From positions 62,001-126,000 of the forward strand of contig NZ_JAODBT010000003.1 in assembly GCF_027497995.1 (NCBI RefSeq): a stretch of DNA of 64,000 nt. The letters run 5' to 3'. The notes under the pieces are model-generated. The model was not told the DNA's origin. It did not search any database and was given only the letters and a program-made list of their open reading frames with translations. The position numbers were made by a program, and so were the translations under genes. This document shows, piece by piece, positions 18,520 to 28,500 of the stretch. Within the stretch, counting starts at the first letter, position 1. Every line of letters begins with the position of its first letter. Source of the stretch: Stenotrophomonas sp. Iso1 (GTDB lineage Bacteria > Pseudomonadota > Gammaproteobacteria > Xanthomonadales > Xanthomonadaceae).

Positions 18520-18867
18520 TCAGCCCAACAACACGCGCCCTTCGCGCACCTGCACCGGCACCGCACGCAGCGAATCGCCACGGCATGGCCCGGCCACGCA
18601 AACGCCGCCCTGCAACTCGAACGAAGCACCGTGGACGGCGCAGACAAGATGACCTTCGCGGCTCTTGAGGAACTGCCCGGGCGCCCAATCCAGCGCGCGG
18701 CCGGCATGCGGGCAGACGTTCAACCAGGCACGTACCTGATCACCATCGCGATACAGCACCAGCGTTTCCGCATCGCCATCGAGCACTGCCGTCACCGCAT
18801 GGAAGCCCTGATCCGGCAAGGCATCAAGCCGCGCCAATTCAGTTTCGGGAGAGTGGATCGTGGTCAT
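18520..18867 (-). CDS. Rieske [2Fe-2S] domain ferredoxin-like protein
   Basis: Single-domain Rieske protein of 115 aa. Cluster ligands are visible as Cys52-x-His54 (NVCPHAGRALD) and Cys76-x2-His79 (LVCAVHGASFE), with the Gly-rich GVCVAGPCRGDSL turn after them. There is no signal or membrane segment, so it should be cytoplasmic. Such stand-alone proteins supply electrons to oxygenases or are of unknown role; no oxygenase is adjacent. A REP-like unit (TGTGCAGGAGCGGCTTCAAC, 18464-18483) lies between this gene and the permease. Confidence 0.85.
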   Translation of the reverse strand: MTTIHSPETELARLDALPDQGFHAVTAVLDGDAETLVLYRDGDQVRAWLNVCPHAGRALDWAPGQFLKSREGHLVCAVHGASFELQGGVCVAGPCRGDSLRAVPVQVREGRVLLG

Positions 18868-19041
18868 TGGAACACCGCAACAATCAGGGGCGCGATTGTC
18901 GCATGCGTGCGCCGCTCAGATGGACGACGCATGACCCGACACGTGTCCCCACCGCTAAGTGGCCAAAATTTAACGACAACTTTACGCATTGGACGGCGTC
19001 GGCACCGATACTCCACGCAGACACACTGTCATTAGATCTTC

Positions 19042-19323
19042 ATGCACATTCGCTACGTCCAATTTTCCAAACTTCGCAACCTGTTCGCACCGCGCAAGCC
19101 GCGTAATCCGCTCGTGCGGATCGCTCTGGGCCTGCTCGGCCTGGCGATTCTGGCGGTGTTGATCGTGGCCGGCGTGTTTGTAGGCGCAGCGATGATCCTC
19201 GTCGGTTTGGGCTGGAAGCTGGTGGCCTCGCGCAAGGCGCGCGCCGTTCGCAAGGCCGAGCCCAATGTGGTGGACGCCGAATATCGTGTGGTCCGCAAGG
19301 CCGCGTTGCCGCAGCCGCACTAA
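19042..19323 (+). CDS. Small inner-membrane protein of unknown function
   Basis: 93 aa with a basic N-terminus (KLRNLFAPRKPRNPL), then one or two hydrophobic segments (about 25-60, LGLLGLAILAVLIVAGVFVGAAMILVG in part) and a basic, Val/Ala-rich C-terminal tail. I do not recognise a family. A good terminator follows directly (19366-19396), which supports a real transcript. Confidence 0.7.
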   Translation: MHIRYVQFSKLRNLFAPRKPRNPLVRIALGLLGLAILAVLIVAGVFVGAAMILVGLGWKLVASRKARAVRKAEPNVVDAEYRVVRKAALPQPH

Positions 19324-19365
19324 GCGCGACGCACCGGGCACGCTGCCCGCTATTGGCAACCCTCC

Positions 19366-19396
19366 AGATCCCGCTATAGGCGGGATCTTTTGTTTG
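19366..19396 (+). terminator. Rho-independent terminator
   Basis: AGATCCCGC-TATAG-GCGGGATCT followed by TTTGTTTG, 43 bp after the stop of the small membrane protein gene. Confidence 0.85.
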
Positions 19397-19478
19397 TACG
19401 CGTACGGCGTGCAACGTGCCGCAGACCTGATGAGTTGATCCGCTAGACTTCGCTGTCGTTTCACTGCGGACACAAACC

Positions 19479-20183
19479 ATGACCGATCTGATTCCCGCCC
19501 TGCCCCAACCCCGCATACCGGTAGCTGGTGGCGGCACCTTCCCCGTGCACCGCATCTACTGTGTGGGCCGCAACTTCGCCGATCACGCTCGCGAAATGGG
19601 CGCCGCAGCCCCCGCCTCTGCTGCCGAGCGTGGCCAGCCGATGTTCTTCATGAAGCCTGCCGATGCGGTGGTCATTGGCGATGCGCCCGTACCCTACCCG
19701 TCAGGCACGTCCGACCTGCACCACGAAGTGGAGCTGGTCGTCGCGCTCGGCAAGGACGCAGCGGCCGGTGTACTTCCCATCGAAGATGCGATGTCGCTGG
19801 TGCTGGCCTACGGCGTCGGCTTGGATCTGACCCGCCGCGATCTGCAGGCCGCCGCCAAAGCCAAAGGTGGCCCGTGGGATATCGCCAAGGGGTTTGACCA
19901 CTCGGCACCGGTCAGCACGCTGGTGTTGGCCGACCAGGTGGGCGAGTTGTCTTCGCTGCCACTGTCGCTGGAAATCAACGGACAGCTGCGACAGAAATCC
20001 ACGCTGGACCAGATGATCTGGAACGTGGCCGATATCCTGCACGAGTTGTCCAAGCTGTATGCCCTGCGTGCTGGCGACCTGGTGTACATGGGCACCCCGG
20101 CCGGAGTCGCGGCCCTGCAGCGCGGCGATCACTTCAGCGCACGGCTGGGTGATCTGGCCCGCTGCGAAGGCGTGATCGCCTGA
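19479..20183 (+). CDS. Fumarylacetoacetate hydrolase family protein (FAHD1/fumarylpyruvate hydrolase type)
   Basis: 234 aa, a complete FAH fold. IYCVGRNFADHAREMG, the metal-binding DLHHEVELVVALG (Glu-x-Glu) and the later Asp (GVGLDLTRRDLQ) and GGPWDIAKGFDHSAP match the small FAHD1 group, which act as oxaloacetate decarboxylase, acylpyruvase or fumarylpyruvate hydrolase. No aromatic-degradation genes are adjacent, so the substrate stays open. mscL follows on the same strand after 58 bp. Confidence 0.88.
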   Translation: MTDLIPALPQPRIPVAGGGTFPVHRIYCVGRNFADHAREMGAAAPASAAERGQPMFFMKPADAVVIGDAPVPYPSGTSDLHHEVELVVALGKDAAAGVLPIEDAMSLVLAYGVGLDLTRRDLQAAAKAKGGPWDIAKGFDHSAPVSTLVLADQVGELSSLPLSLEINGQLRQKSTLDQMIWNVADILHELSKLYALRAGDLVYMGTPAGVAALQRGDHFSARLGDLARCEGVIA

Positions 20184-20241
20184 TGACATGCAGTGGAGTA
20201 CGCTGCGCCAGCTCCCCCAGTTGCAACCATAGGAAAAACAC

Positions 20242-20655
20242 ATGGGTATGATCAGCGAATTCAAGGAATTTGCCATGCGCGGCAACGTCATCGACCTGGC
20301 GGTCGGTGTCGTGATTGGTGGCGCATTCGGCAAGATCGTCACCTCACTGGTGGACAAGATCATCATGCCGCCACTGGGCATGTTGATCGGCAAGGTCGAT
20401 TTCTCCAACCTGGTGTGGACCTTGGCCGATGCCAAGATCGGCGCTGACGGCAAGGAAATCCCCGCAGTGGCGATCGGCTACGGCGATTTCATCAACACCT
20501 TGATCCAGTTCATCATCGTGGCGTTCGCCATCTTCATGGTGATCAAGGCCCTCAACAGGCTCTCGCGCAAGAAGGATGAAGCACCGGCCGCACCGCCGGA
20601 GCCGAGCGAGGAAGTGCTGTTGCTGCGCGAAATCCGCGACAACCTGAAGAAGTAA
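20242..20655 (+). CDS. mscL: MscL, large-conductance mechanosensitive channel
   Basis: Pentameric osmotic safety valve, 137 aa. The N-terminal amphipathic helix [22 protein letters not shown] is typical, TM1 runs over residues 17-42, the periplasmic loop holds [15 protein letters not shown]2 covers about 76-100, and the cytoplasmic helix ends in [26 protein letters not shown] sequence precedes the ATG. Confidence 0.97.
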   Translation: MGMISEFKEFAMRGNVIDLAVGVVIGGAFGKIVTSLVDKIIMPPLGMLIGKVDFSNLVWTLADAKIGADGKEIPAVAIGYGDFINTLIQFIIVAFAIFMVIKALNRLSRKKDEAPAAPPEPSEEVLLLREIRDNLKK

Positions 20656-20751
20656 GCCCGGCATGCCGCGTCACCTGCGGGTGACGTCCAGCACGGTAAC
20701 AGCGGAGCTGCGAGCGCTATGCTCGCCGCTTCCCTGTTTCTGGAGCCTGCC

Positions 20752-22167
20752 ATGCGTCGCCTTGCACTTGCCATCGCCGCCACCCTCGCCTGCGCCGGAG
20801 CGTACGCCGCGCCGACGGCCATCCCGCAGGAGGCGCTCGCCAAGGCCGCGCAATTGCGCGAACAGGCGTTGGCCGACAACACCGGCTGGCAGGTCGTGGA
20901 ATCGCTGACCACCGAAATCGGCCCGCGCATGGCCGGCAGCGAAGCCGATGCACGCGCCGTGGAATGGGCCAAGGAAAAGTTCAAGGCATTGGGCTTCGAC
21001 AAGGTGTGGACCGAGCCGGTTACTTTCCCGAAGTGGGAGCGCCGCAGTGAACATGCCTCGGTGCTCGGCGCACATCCGCAGCCGTTGACCATCACCGCAC
21101 TTGGCGGCAGCCCAGCGGGCACCGTTGAAGCAGAAGTGGTGCGCTTCGAAGGTCTGGATGCACTGAAGGCCGCACCGGAAGGTTCGTTGGCCGGCAAGAT
21201 CGCCTACGTCGACTTCACCATGAACCGCAGTCGCAGCGGTGAGGACTACGGCATCGGTGGCACCGTGCGCAGCCGTGGTCCGTCCGAGGCCATTCGCAAG
21301 GGCGCCATCGGCTACATCATGCGTTCGGCCGGCACCGATTCGCATCGCATGCCGCATACCGGCATCACCCGTTTCGATGAAGGCCTGACACCGGTACCAG
21401 CGGCGGCATTGTCCGGCCCTGATGCCGACCAGCTCAATCGTTTGGTCGCACGTGGTGCCACCCGCATCCGCATCGCGCTGGATTGCGGCTGGGATGGCAG
21501 CTACACCTCGCAGAACGTGATCGGCGAAATCACCGGCCGCAGCCTGCCCAAGGAAGTGGTGGTGATCGGTGGCCACCTGGATTCGTGGGACCTGGGCACC
21601 GGCGCGATTGATGACGGTGCCGGCGTCGGTATCACTATGGCCGCCGGTCATCTGATCGGCCAGCTCAAGCAGGCACCCAAGCGCACTATCCGCGTGATCG
21701 CCTTCGCCAATGAGGAACAGGGCCTGTTCGGCGGCAAGGCGTATGCCGCTGCGCGCGCGAAGGCTGGCGAGATCGTCCAGCAGCACATCGCTGCCGAAAG
21801 TGACTTCGGTGCCGGACGCATCTATGCGTTCAATACCGGCTCGGGCAATCCCGCGGATTCGCGCGAGGCGACTCGTCAGATCGGCGAAGCACTGGCACCA
21901 CTGGGCATCGAATACCGTCCCAACGAAGGCGGCCCCGGCCCGGACGTCGGCCCGCTGGCTGCCAAGGGCGGCGCATGGGCATGGCTGGCGCAGGACGGGA
22001 CGGATTACTTCGACCTGCACCACACCCCGGATGACACCTTGGACAAGATCGATCCCAAAGCACTGGCGCAGAACGTTGCCGCTTACACCGTGTTTGCCTA
22101 TCTGGCCGCCGAGTCGGACGGTACGTTTGGCAGCGAAGCCAAGGATGTGGTGCCACCGAAGGAATGA
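20752..22167 (+). CDS. Secreted M28-family zinc aminopeptidase
   Basis: Exported peptidase (471 aa) with a signal peptide MRRLALAIAATLACAGAYA. A PA-type domain lies in the middle (about 120-240). The M28 metal ligands can be read in order: His and Asp in GGHLDSWDLG and IDDGAGV, the catalytic Glu pair in FANEEQGLFG, Asp in ESDFGAG and His in DLHHTPDDT. I use ATG 20752, behind a GGAG site, instead of the frame start 33 bp earlier. Probable general peptide scavenging in the periplasm. A strong terminator follows. Confidence 0.9.
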   Translation: MRRLALAIAATLACAGAYAAPTAIPQEALAKAAQLREQALADNTGWQVVESLTTEIGPRMAGSEADARAVEWAKEKFKALGFDKVWTEPVTFPKWERRSEHASVLGAHPQPLTITALGGSPAGTVEAEVVRFEGLDALKAAPEGSLAGKIAYVDFTMNRSRSGEDYGIGGTVRSRGPSEAIRKGAIGYIMRSAGTDSHRMPHTGITRFDEGLTPVPAAALSGPDADQLNRLVARGATRIRIALDCGWDGSYTSQNVIGEITGRSLPKEVVVIGGHLDSWDLGTGAIDDGAGVGITMAAGHLIGQLKQAPKRTIRVIAFANEEQGLFGGKAYAAARAKAGEIVQQHIAAESDFGAGRIYAFNTGSGNPADSREATRQIGEALAPLGIEYRPNEGGPGPDVGPLAAKGGAWAWLAQDGTDYFDLHHTPDDTLDKIDPKALAQNVAAYTVFAYLAAESDGTFGSEAKDVVPPKE

Positions 22168-22194
22168 GGGCCGCACGTTGACCGCGTGAACGAA

Positions 22195-22226
22195 AAAAGA
22201 GGCGCCGCAGGGCGCCTTTTCTTTTT
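22195..22226 (+). terminator. Bidirectional terminator after the M28 peptidase gene
   Basis: AAAAGAGGCGCC-GCAG-GGCGCCTTTTCTTTTT: 6-bp GC stem extended by A/T pairs and followed by a T-rich tail. Confidence 0.88.
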
Positions 22227-22407
22227 ACCGTTTCCGCATATGGGGCCTGACCACTCTCCCGTTGCGGGGCGAAGCCAGCTTGCGACAACGCAAGGGCCGG
22301 GACATGGAGCGGAGGGTGGGCAGAGCGGCCGTCGAAGCCAGATCAAATGCGTCAATGGCCGGCCTATCCGCAATGAATGCCGAGCTTACGACAGTGTCAA
22401 AAAGCGG

Positions 22408-22454
22408 CCCTCATCCGCCCTTCGGGCACCTTCTCCCGTAAACGGGAGAAGGGA
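22408..22454. repeat. REP-like hairpin repeat
   Basis: CCCTCATCCGCCCTTCGGGC then ACCTTCTCCCGTAAACGGGAGAAGGGA. Same family as 1559-1605, 30075-30123 and 30348-30396. Confidence 0.75.
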
Positions 22455-22523
22455 CAAGCCTAGGCATTCCCACTCTCAGGCATTTCCACTCTTAGGCGGC
22501 AGGGTTCCAGTCCCCGAAAGAAA

Positions 22524-22552
22524 CAGAAAAGGCGCCAAAGGCGCCTTTTCTG
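22524..22552 (-). terminator. Terminator of the rRNA methylase gene
   Basis: CAGAAAAGGCGCC-AAA-GGCGCCTTTTCTG is a perfect 13-bp stem with T-rich flank on both strands, 18 bp after the stop at 22571. Confidence 0.85.
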
Positions 22553-22570
22553 TTCAAACAACCAAACGGA

Positions 22571-23419
22571 TCAGCGCTTGGCTTGGCGGCTGCACCAGCT
22601 GGACAGCAACACCGCCGTGGCAGAAGCCACGTTCAAACTTTCTACCGCACCCGTACCCGGAATGGACAGACGCAGATCGCAACTCTGCGCGAAGCTGCGG
22701 TCCATGCCTTCGCCTTCGGCGCCCATCACGTAGACCATGCGCTCAGGCAAGGCGGTGGTGAACAGGTTCTCGCCGTCTTCCACCAGGGTTGCAGCCAGAT
22801 GGAAGCCGGCATCACGCAGCTGCGCAACGGCTTGCGGCAGCGCCGGCAAACGCACCAGCGGTACGGATTCCGCGCCGCCTTCGGCCACGCGCGCGGCGGC
22901 CCCGGACAAGGCCAGGGTCGATTCGGCCGGCAGCAGAATGGCTGAAACACCAAAATGCGCGGCCGAGCGCAGAATGGCGCCGAAGTTGTGCGGGTTGCCT
23001 ACGCCATCCAGCCACAGGGCCAGTGCCGGGCCTTCCTCTCCCACCGTTGCCAGCCATGCGGCCAATGCCAACGGCTCCTGGCGCACGACATCAGCGACGA
23101 CGCCTTCGTGATGCGTGGTGGCAGCGAGCTTGTTGAGATCGCCGTCGGCTACCACGCGGTAACCCACGCGATTGTCCACGCACCATTTCAACACCGGCTG
23201 CATGCGCGGGATCATGTCCTCGGCCAGATACAGCTTGCGCAAGGCCTCCGGGCGACGGGTAAACATGGCCTGCACGGCATTGAAGCCGTACAGGCGCAGC
23301 TCATCACTGCCGCGCACTGGCGGGCCGCCGGCACCGGCATTGTCGCGGGTGCCGGCCGGCATTGGCGTTGCCCGCGGCGGGCGGACGGAAGGACGACGGT
23401 TGTTCCAGGGGTTGCTCAC
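22571..23419 (-). CDS. TrmH/SpoU-family RNA 2'-O-methyltransferase
   Basis: Knotted SPOUT methylase of 282 aa. A substrate-binding domain (LRLYGFNAVQAMFTRRP) precedes the catalytic domain with the three SpoU motifs: NPHNFGAILRSA, MGAEGEGM and SIPGTGAVESLNVASATAVLL. The Pro/Arg-rich first 35 residues are likely disordered. RlmB (23S Gm2251) is the closest match in layout, but the target site cannot be assigned from sequence. It starts with GTG at 23419, 15 bp after the stop of the symporter gene, so the two are probably co-transcribed. Confidence 0.87.
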   Translation of the reverse strand: MSNPWNNRRPSVRPPRATPMPAGTRDNAGAGGPPVRGSDELRLYGFNAVQAMFTRRPEALRKLYLAEDMIPRMQPVLKWCVDNRVGYRVVADGDLNKLAATTHHEGVVADVVRQEPLALAAWLATVGEEGPALALWLDGVGNPHNFGAILRSAAHFGVSAILLPAESTLALSGAAARVAEGGAESVPLVRLPALPQAVAQLRDAGFHLAATLVEDGENLFTTALPERMVYVMGAEGEGMDRSFAQSCDLRLSIPGTGAVESLNVASATAVLLSSWCSRQAKR

Positions 23420-23434
23420 TGCTGTTGTGCTCGC

Positions 23435-24937
23435 TTACTTGTTGCTGCGCCAGAAATCGGCGTTCTTGATGCCCAGGGCATCCGGATTGAAAACAGGGTC
23501 AAGGCCCTGTTTCTTCTGTTGTTCGTAATCGCGCAGGGCCAGCATGGCCGGCTTCTGCAGGATCAGGATGGCAATGACGTTCAGCCAAGCCATCAGGCCA
23601 ACGCCGATGTCACCCAGCGCCCACGCCATTTTGGCATTGTGGAACGCGCCAAACACCACCATGCCCATGATGCCCAGGCGCAGTACCAGCGTCGCCGCCG
23701 GATGGGTGCGGTTGCTGCCGGCAAGATAGGTCAGGTTGGTTTCGGCCATGTAGTAGTAGGCCATGATCGTGGTGAAGGCGAAGAAGAACAACGCCAGCGC
23801 GACGAAACCCGCGCCCCAGCCCGGCATCACCGACTCCACGGCCGCCTGAGTGAACAACGCGCCTTCGGACGGGGCCACGCCCGGTACGCCGGTGACAATG
23901 GCTTCCAGCTTCTCCACACCGTCCACCGTTACCGAACGGAACACGTTGTACATGCCCGTGGACAGCACCAGGAACGCGGTGGAGGTGCACACCAGCATGG
24001 TGTCGAAATAGATGGCGAACGCCTGCACATAACCTTGCTTGGCCGGGTGCGAGACCTCGGCGGCGGCGGCGGCGTGCGGGCCGGTGCCCTGGCCGGCTTC
24101 GTTGGCGTAGATGCCACGCTTGACGCCCCAGGCGATGGCCTGGCCGATGATGCCGCCAAATGCCGCATGCGCACCAAACGCACTGCTGAAGATGTCGGCA
24201 AACATCGTCGGCACCTTGCTGGCGTTGAGCATCATCACCACGACGGCCATCAGGATGAAGGCCAGTGCCATGAACGGCACGATCACTTCAGCGAAGCTGG
24301 CGATGCGCTTGACACCGCCGAAGATGATCACACCCAGCAGCAGTGCGACAGCCAGGCCGATCCACAGCTTCATGCTGGCGACGCCACCGACCGAAGCACA
24401 GGCCTCGGCGCCCTTGCACAGCACGTTGACCGCACTGTCAGCAATGGCATTGGCCTGCACGCCCGGCAGAAGGAAGCCGGTGGCGATGATGGTAGCCACC
24501 GCGAAGGCAGCGGCATACCACTTCAGGCCCATGGCCTTTTCGATGTAATACGCCGGGCCGCCACGGTAACGGCCTTCGGCGTCTTTGACCTTGTAGATCT
24601 GCGCCAGCGTGGATTCCACGTAGGACGTGGACGCGCCGAGGAAGCCCATCACCCACATCCAGAAGATTGCGCCCGGGCCACCGTAGGCAATGGCCGTGGC
24701 CACGCCGGCGATGTTGCCGATGCCCATGCGCCCCGCCATCGACATGGCCAATGCCTGGAAAGAGGACACACCGGCTTCGGACTTCTGCCCGCGCACGGTG
24801 AGACGGCACATTTCAGCAAAGCCACGGATCTGCATGAAGCGGGTGCGTACGGTGAACCACAGGCCCGCGCCCAGACACATGAAAATGAGCGCATTGCTCC
24901 AGATGATGCCGTTGATGTATTCGACGATAGATTCCAC
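23435..24937 (-). CDS. Sodium:alanine symporter (AGCS family)
   Basis: Inner-membrane amino-acid carrier of 500 aa with about eleven membrane segments. AGCS features are the opening NGIIWSN-ALIFMCLGAG, RTRFMQIRGFAEM, GMGNIAGVATAI-type helix (here RMGIGNIAGVATAIAYGGPG) and NEAGQGTGPHAAAAAEV. No ATG fits the conserved N-terminus; GTG 24937, preceded by GGGGAA, gives MESIVEYINGII. Likely imports alanine or glycine with sodium. It lies upstream of the SpoU methylase in one transcript. Confidence 0.87.
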   Translation of the reverse strand: MESIVEYINGIIWSNALIFMCLGAGLWFTVRTRFMQIRGFAEMCRLTVRGQKSEAGVSSFQALAMSMAGRMGIGNIAGVATAIAYGGPGAIFWMWVMGFLGASTSYVESTLAQIYKVKDAEGRYRGGPAYYIEKAMGLKWYAAAFAVATIIATGFLLPGVQANAIADSAVNVLCKGAEACASVGGVASMKLWIGLAVALLLGVIIFGGVKRIASFAEVIVPFMALAFILMAVVVMMLNASKVPTMFADIFSSAFGAHAAFGGIIGQAIAWGVKRGIYANEAGQGTGPHAAAAAEVSHPAKQGYVQAFAIYFDTMLVCTSTAFLVLSTGMYNVFRSVTVDGVEKLEAIVTGVPGVAPSEGALFTQAAVESVMPGWGAGFVALALFFFAFTTIMAYYYMAETNLTYLAGSNRTHPAATLVLRLGIMGMVVFGAFHNAKMAWALGDIGVGLMAWLNVIAILILQKPAMLALRDYEQQKKQGLDPVFNPDALGIKNADFWRSNK

Positions 24938-25025
24938 GTAGTTCCCCGGAAAGCTGAAGGTGAGCAAGCCCCGGGTCCCGGGACCGACCGATTCTTCCAC
25001 GATTAAGCCGTGATGTGCAGAGCCC

Positions 25026-25571
25026 TTACGGCAATTGCTTAAATGACTCAAAACGGGCGAAGCAGCGCATGTCATGCAACGCCCCGTCCTTGAACACCGA
25101 TTGGCGCTCCACGCCTTCTTCGACGAATCCGTTCTTGAGCAATACCCGCGCCGAGGCCGGGTTGTGCAGCATGACCTGCGCCGCCAACCGCGCCAGACCC
25201 CGCTCCCGCATCACCCACGGTGCATAGGCGGCAACCACCGAGGTCATGATGCCCTGCCCCCAATGCCGCTGGCCGAGCCAGTAACCCAGTGACGCTCCGA
25301 AGCGACGCTCGCCCTGCCCCTGGGTGACGCCGATCCCGCCACAGGCGTGGCCGTCAATGACCAGTGCGAACACCGGCCCGGTCAGATCAATCACCCTGCC
25401 CGCCAGAAAGTCCTGCCCATCGGTGTGCGTGTAGGGATAGGGGAAGCGTGTGCTCAGGCCCCGCGACACAGCGGCATCGTTGGCATGCAGCAACAGGGAT
25501 TCGAGATCGTCCTGCTGCCATGGCCGCAGTTGTACGCGGTCCTCATGCACCCGCCAGTCGCGGTCAGGCAT
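25026..25571 (-). CDS. GNAT N-acetyltransferase (RimJ/RimL type), coupled to the RND pump
   Basis: 181 aa. RimJ-like elements: VQLRPWQQDDLESLLLHAND at the start, SLGYWLGQRHWGQGIMTSVV with the acetyl-CoA-binding Gln/Arg-x-x-Gly-x-Gly/Ala equivalent (RHWGQGI), and NPASARVLLKNGFVEEGV at the end. Its ATG overlaps the stop of the RND pump gene by eight bases (ATGCCTGA), so it is the third gene of the pump operon. Whether it acetylates proteins, tRNA-linked or small molecules is not shown by the sequence. Confidence 0.85.
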   Translation of the reverse strand: MPDRDWRVHEDRVQLRPWQQDDLESLLLHANDAAVSRGLSTRFPYPYTHTDGQDFLAGRVIDLTGPVFALVIDGHACGGIGVTQGQGERRFGASLGYWLGQRHWGQGIMTSVVAAYAPWVMRERGLARLAAQVMLHNPASARVLLKNGFVEEGVERQSVFKDGALHDMRCFARFESFKQLP

Positions 25572-28500
25572 GGCCGCCCACCGACGGGGTCTGCTGCTCC
25601 AGTTTCTCCAGCTCGTTGGCCACCGTTTCCGGCGACTGCGTGTACGGCGCGAGCAATGCGTAGAACGCCGGCACCACGAACAACGACAGGAACGTGGAAA
25701 CGGCAACACCGAAGATCACCACGATACCAATGGTGCCGCGGCTGGCCGAACCCGGGCCGCCTGCGGCTACCAATGGAATCGCGCCAACCACCGTGGCAAT
25801 GGAGGTCATCAGGATCGGCCGCAGACGCACCACCGAAGACTCGACGATGGCCTGATGCACGTTGCGACCCTCGTCGCGCAACTGGTTGGCGAACTCGACG
25901 ATCAGGATGCCGTTCTTGGCCGCCAGACCCACCAGCATGACGATACCGATCTGGCTGAACAGGTTGAGCGTGCCGCCACTGATATACAGGCCGACAAACG
26001 CACCGAGCACACCCAATGGCACGGTCAACATGATCACCAACGGGTGGATGAAGCTCTCGAACTGTGCGGCCAGCACCAGGTACACCACCAGCAATGCCAT
26101 GGCGAAGGTCAGCAGCACCGCGCCGCCCGCACTCTGGTATTCGCGTGATTCGCCCTTCCAGTCGATCTGCGCGTAGTCCGGCAATTCCTCGCGCGCCACG
26201 TCCTGCACCCAGGCAATGGTTTCACCCAGCGTGTGCCCGGGCGCGATGTTGGCGCTGATGGTGATCGCACGCAGGCGGTTGAAGCGGTTGAGGCTGCCGG
26301 CCTCGGCGACTTCACTCAGACTGACCAGGTTGGACAGCGGCACCAGTTCGCCCGAACGCGCACGCACCTGGATAGCGGCCAGATCTGCCGGCGAGGTACG
26401 GCCTTCGCGACCGGCCTGCACCAGCACGTCATATTCCTCGCCGTTGTCGACGAAGGTGGTGACGCGACGCGAGCCCATCATGGTTTCCAGTGCCCGGCCG
26501 ATGTCGGTGACCGAGATACCCAGGTCGGCCGCACGCTGGCGGTCGATGTTGACCCGCATCTGCGGCCGGGTTTCCTTGTAATCCGAATCGGCGCCAACCA
26601 GGCCGGGGTAATCGGCCATGCGCTCCAACAAGCGGTCACGCCATTGCGCGATCTCTGCGTATTCCGGGCCACCCAGTACGATCTGGAACGGTTGGCCCAT
26701 GCTGCGCACCAGGCCGCCACCGACCATCGTGCGCACCCGCACGCCGCTCAGGTTGTTGAGTTCTTTCTGCAGGTCATTGGCCACATCGGTGGTGGCTTCG
26801 CTGCGGTTGCGCCATGGCTGCAGGAACACGCTGATGCGGCCGGTGTGCATTTCCTCGCTGTTACCCCAGCCACCTGGCACGCGCGGGTTGGCGCGGACGA
26901 TGGGTTCGTCCGGCCCGACGAAACGCGAGACGATCTGCTCGACCTGCTGCACCTGGCCGACGGTGTAGTCGTAACCCGCACCTTCCGGGCCATCGATCGT
27001 GATCTGGAACGAGCCACGGTCTTCGGCCGGGGCCAGCTCCGACGGCAGCAGTTTGAACAAGCCCCAGCTGGTACCGAGTGCAGCCAGCATCACCAGGCCG
27101 AAGATCCAGGTGCGCTGCACGTGCTTGTCCAGCACCCGACCGTAAGCAGCCGACACATGCCCCAGCTGGCGATTGATGAAGCCATGTAGACGGCTGGTCT
27201 TCTGTTCGCTGTGCGGCTTGAGCAGCTTGGACGCCATCATCGGGGTGAGCGTCAACGCAACGAAGGCCGACAACGCCACCGCCGACGCCAAGGCCACCGC
27301 CAGCTCGCGGAACAAGCGCCCGGTATTGCCTTCCAGAAAGCCTACCGGCAGAAACACCGCCACCAGCACCGCCGTGGTGGCAATCACCGCGAAGGCTACC
27401 TGCGTGGTGCCGCGACGGGCGGCAACCAACGGCGGCTCGCCAAGGTCGATGCGGCGCTGCACGTTCTCAACCACCACGATGGCGTCATCCACGACCAGGC
27501 CGATACACAACACCAGCGCCAGCAAAGTGAACAGGTTGATCGAGAACCCGAACGCGAACAGCGCGATGAACGCAGCCACCAGGCAGACCGGTACCGTCAC
27601 CGCTGGAATCAGCGCCGCGCGCAGGCTGCCCAGGAACAGCCAGATCACCGCCAGCACCAGCACCATGGCTTCGGCCAGCGTCCAATACACGCGCTCGACG
27701 GCCGCCTCAATGAAGGTGGTGTTGTCGAAGGCGACAAAAATCTGCGTGCCCTTGGGCAGGGTTGCGCCGATGCGCTCGGCCTCAGCGCGGGTGAGACGGG
27801 CCACATCCAACGCGTTGGCGGTGGAGGTCTTGACGATGCCAAGGCCGATACCCGGTTCGCCGTTGCTGCGGTAATAGGCACGGCGCTCGGACGACGCCAG
27901 TTCCACCTTGGCCACATCGCCCAGCCGCACCACGTAACCGTCGTTGCCCTTGCCCAGCGGGATGCTGGCAAAGTCACTTGGCGCGACATAGCTGCGCTCC
28001 ACGCGCAGGGTGAAATCACGGTCAGCCGACTCGATGCGGCCGGCCGGCAGTTCCACGTTCTCGTTGCGCAGCGCGGTTTCCACCTCGCCGACGGTCAGCC
28101 CACGCGCGGCCAACTGGTCGCGGTCCAACCAGATGCGCATGGCATAACGCTGACGGCCGCCGATGCGTACCTGCGCTACACCATCAATGCTGGAAAAGCG
28201 GTCCACCACGTAACGCTCGGCGTAGTCGCTGAGCTCCAGCGTGTCCATCGCCGAGGACGACATGTTGAACCAGATGATCGGATCGGCATCGCTTTCAACC
28301 TTGGCGATTTCCGGCGGGCGGGTTTCTTCCGGCATGCGATCAGCAACGCGGCTGACCGCGTCACGCACATCGTTGGCGGCCGCTTCGATATCGCGGTTGG
28401 CAGTGAACTCGATGCTCACTGAAGCGCGGCCATTGGTGCTGCGCGCGTTGATAGTATCGATGCCTTCGATACCGGCCAGCGCGTCTTCCAGCACCTGGGT

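Larger units (their letters stand above)
22168..22570. other. Non-coding region with terminators and a REP-like repeat (about 400 bp)
   Basis: Lies between convergent genes. It carries a terminator at each end (22195-22226 and 22524-22552) and a REP-like hairpin at 22408-22454. A small duplication, CATTCCCACTCT/CATTTCCACTCT, is at about 22467-22494. No gene seen. Confidence 0.7.

Noticed and set aside
22955-25006. Plus-strand frame of 683 codons over the rRNA methylase and symporter genes
   Set aside because: Antisense to two genes with clear family motifs; no ribosome site or known domain.
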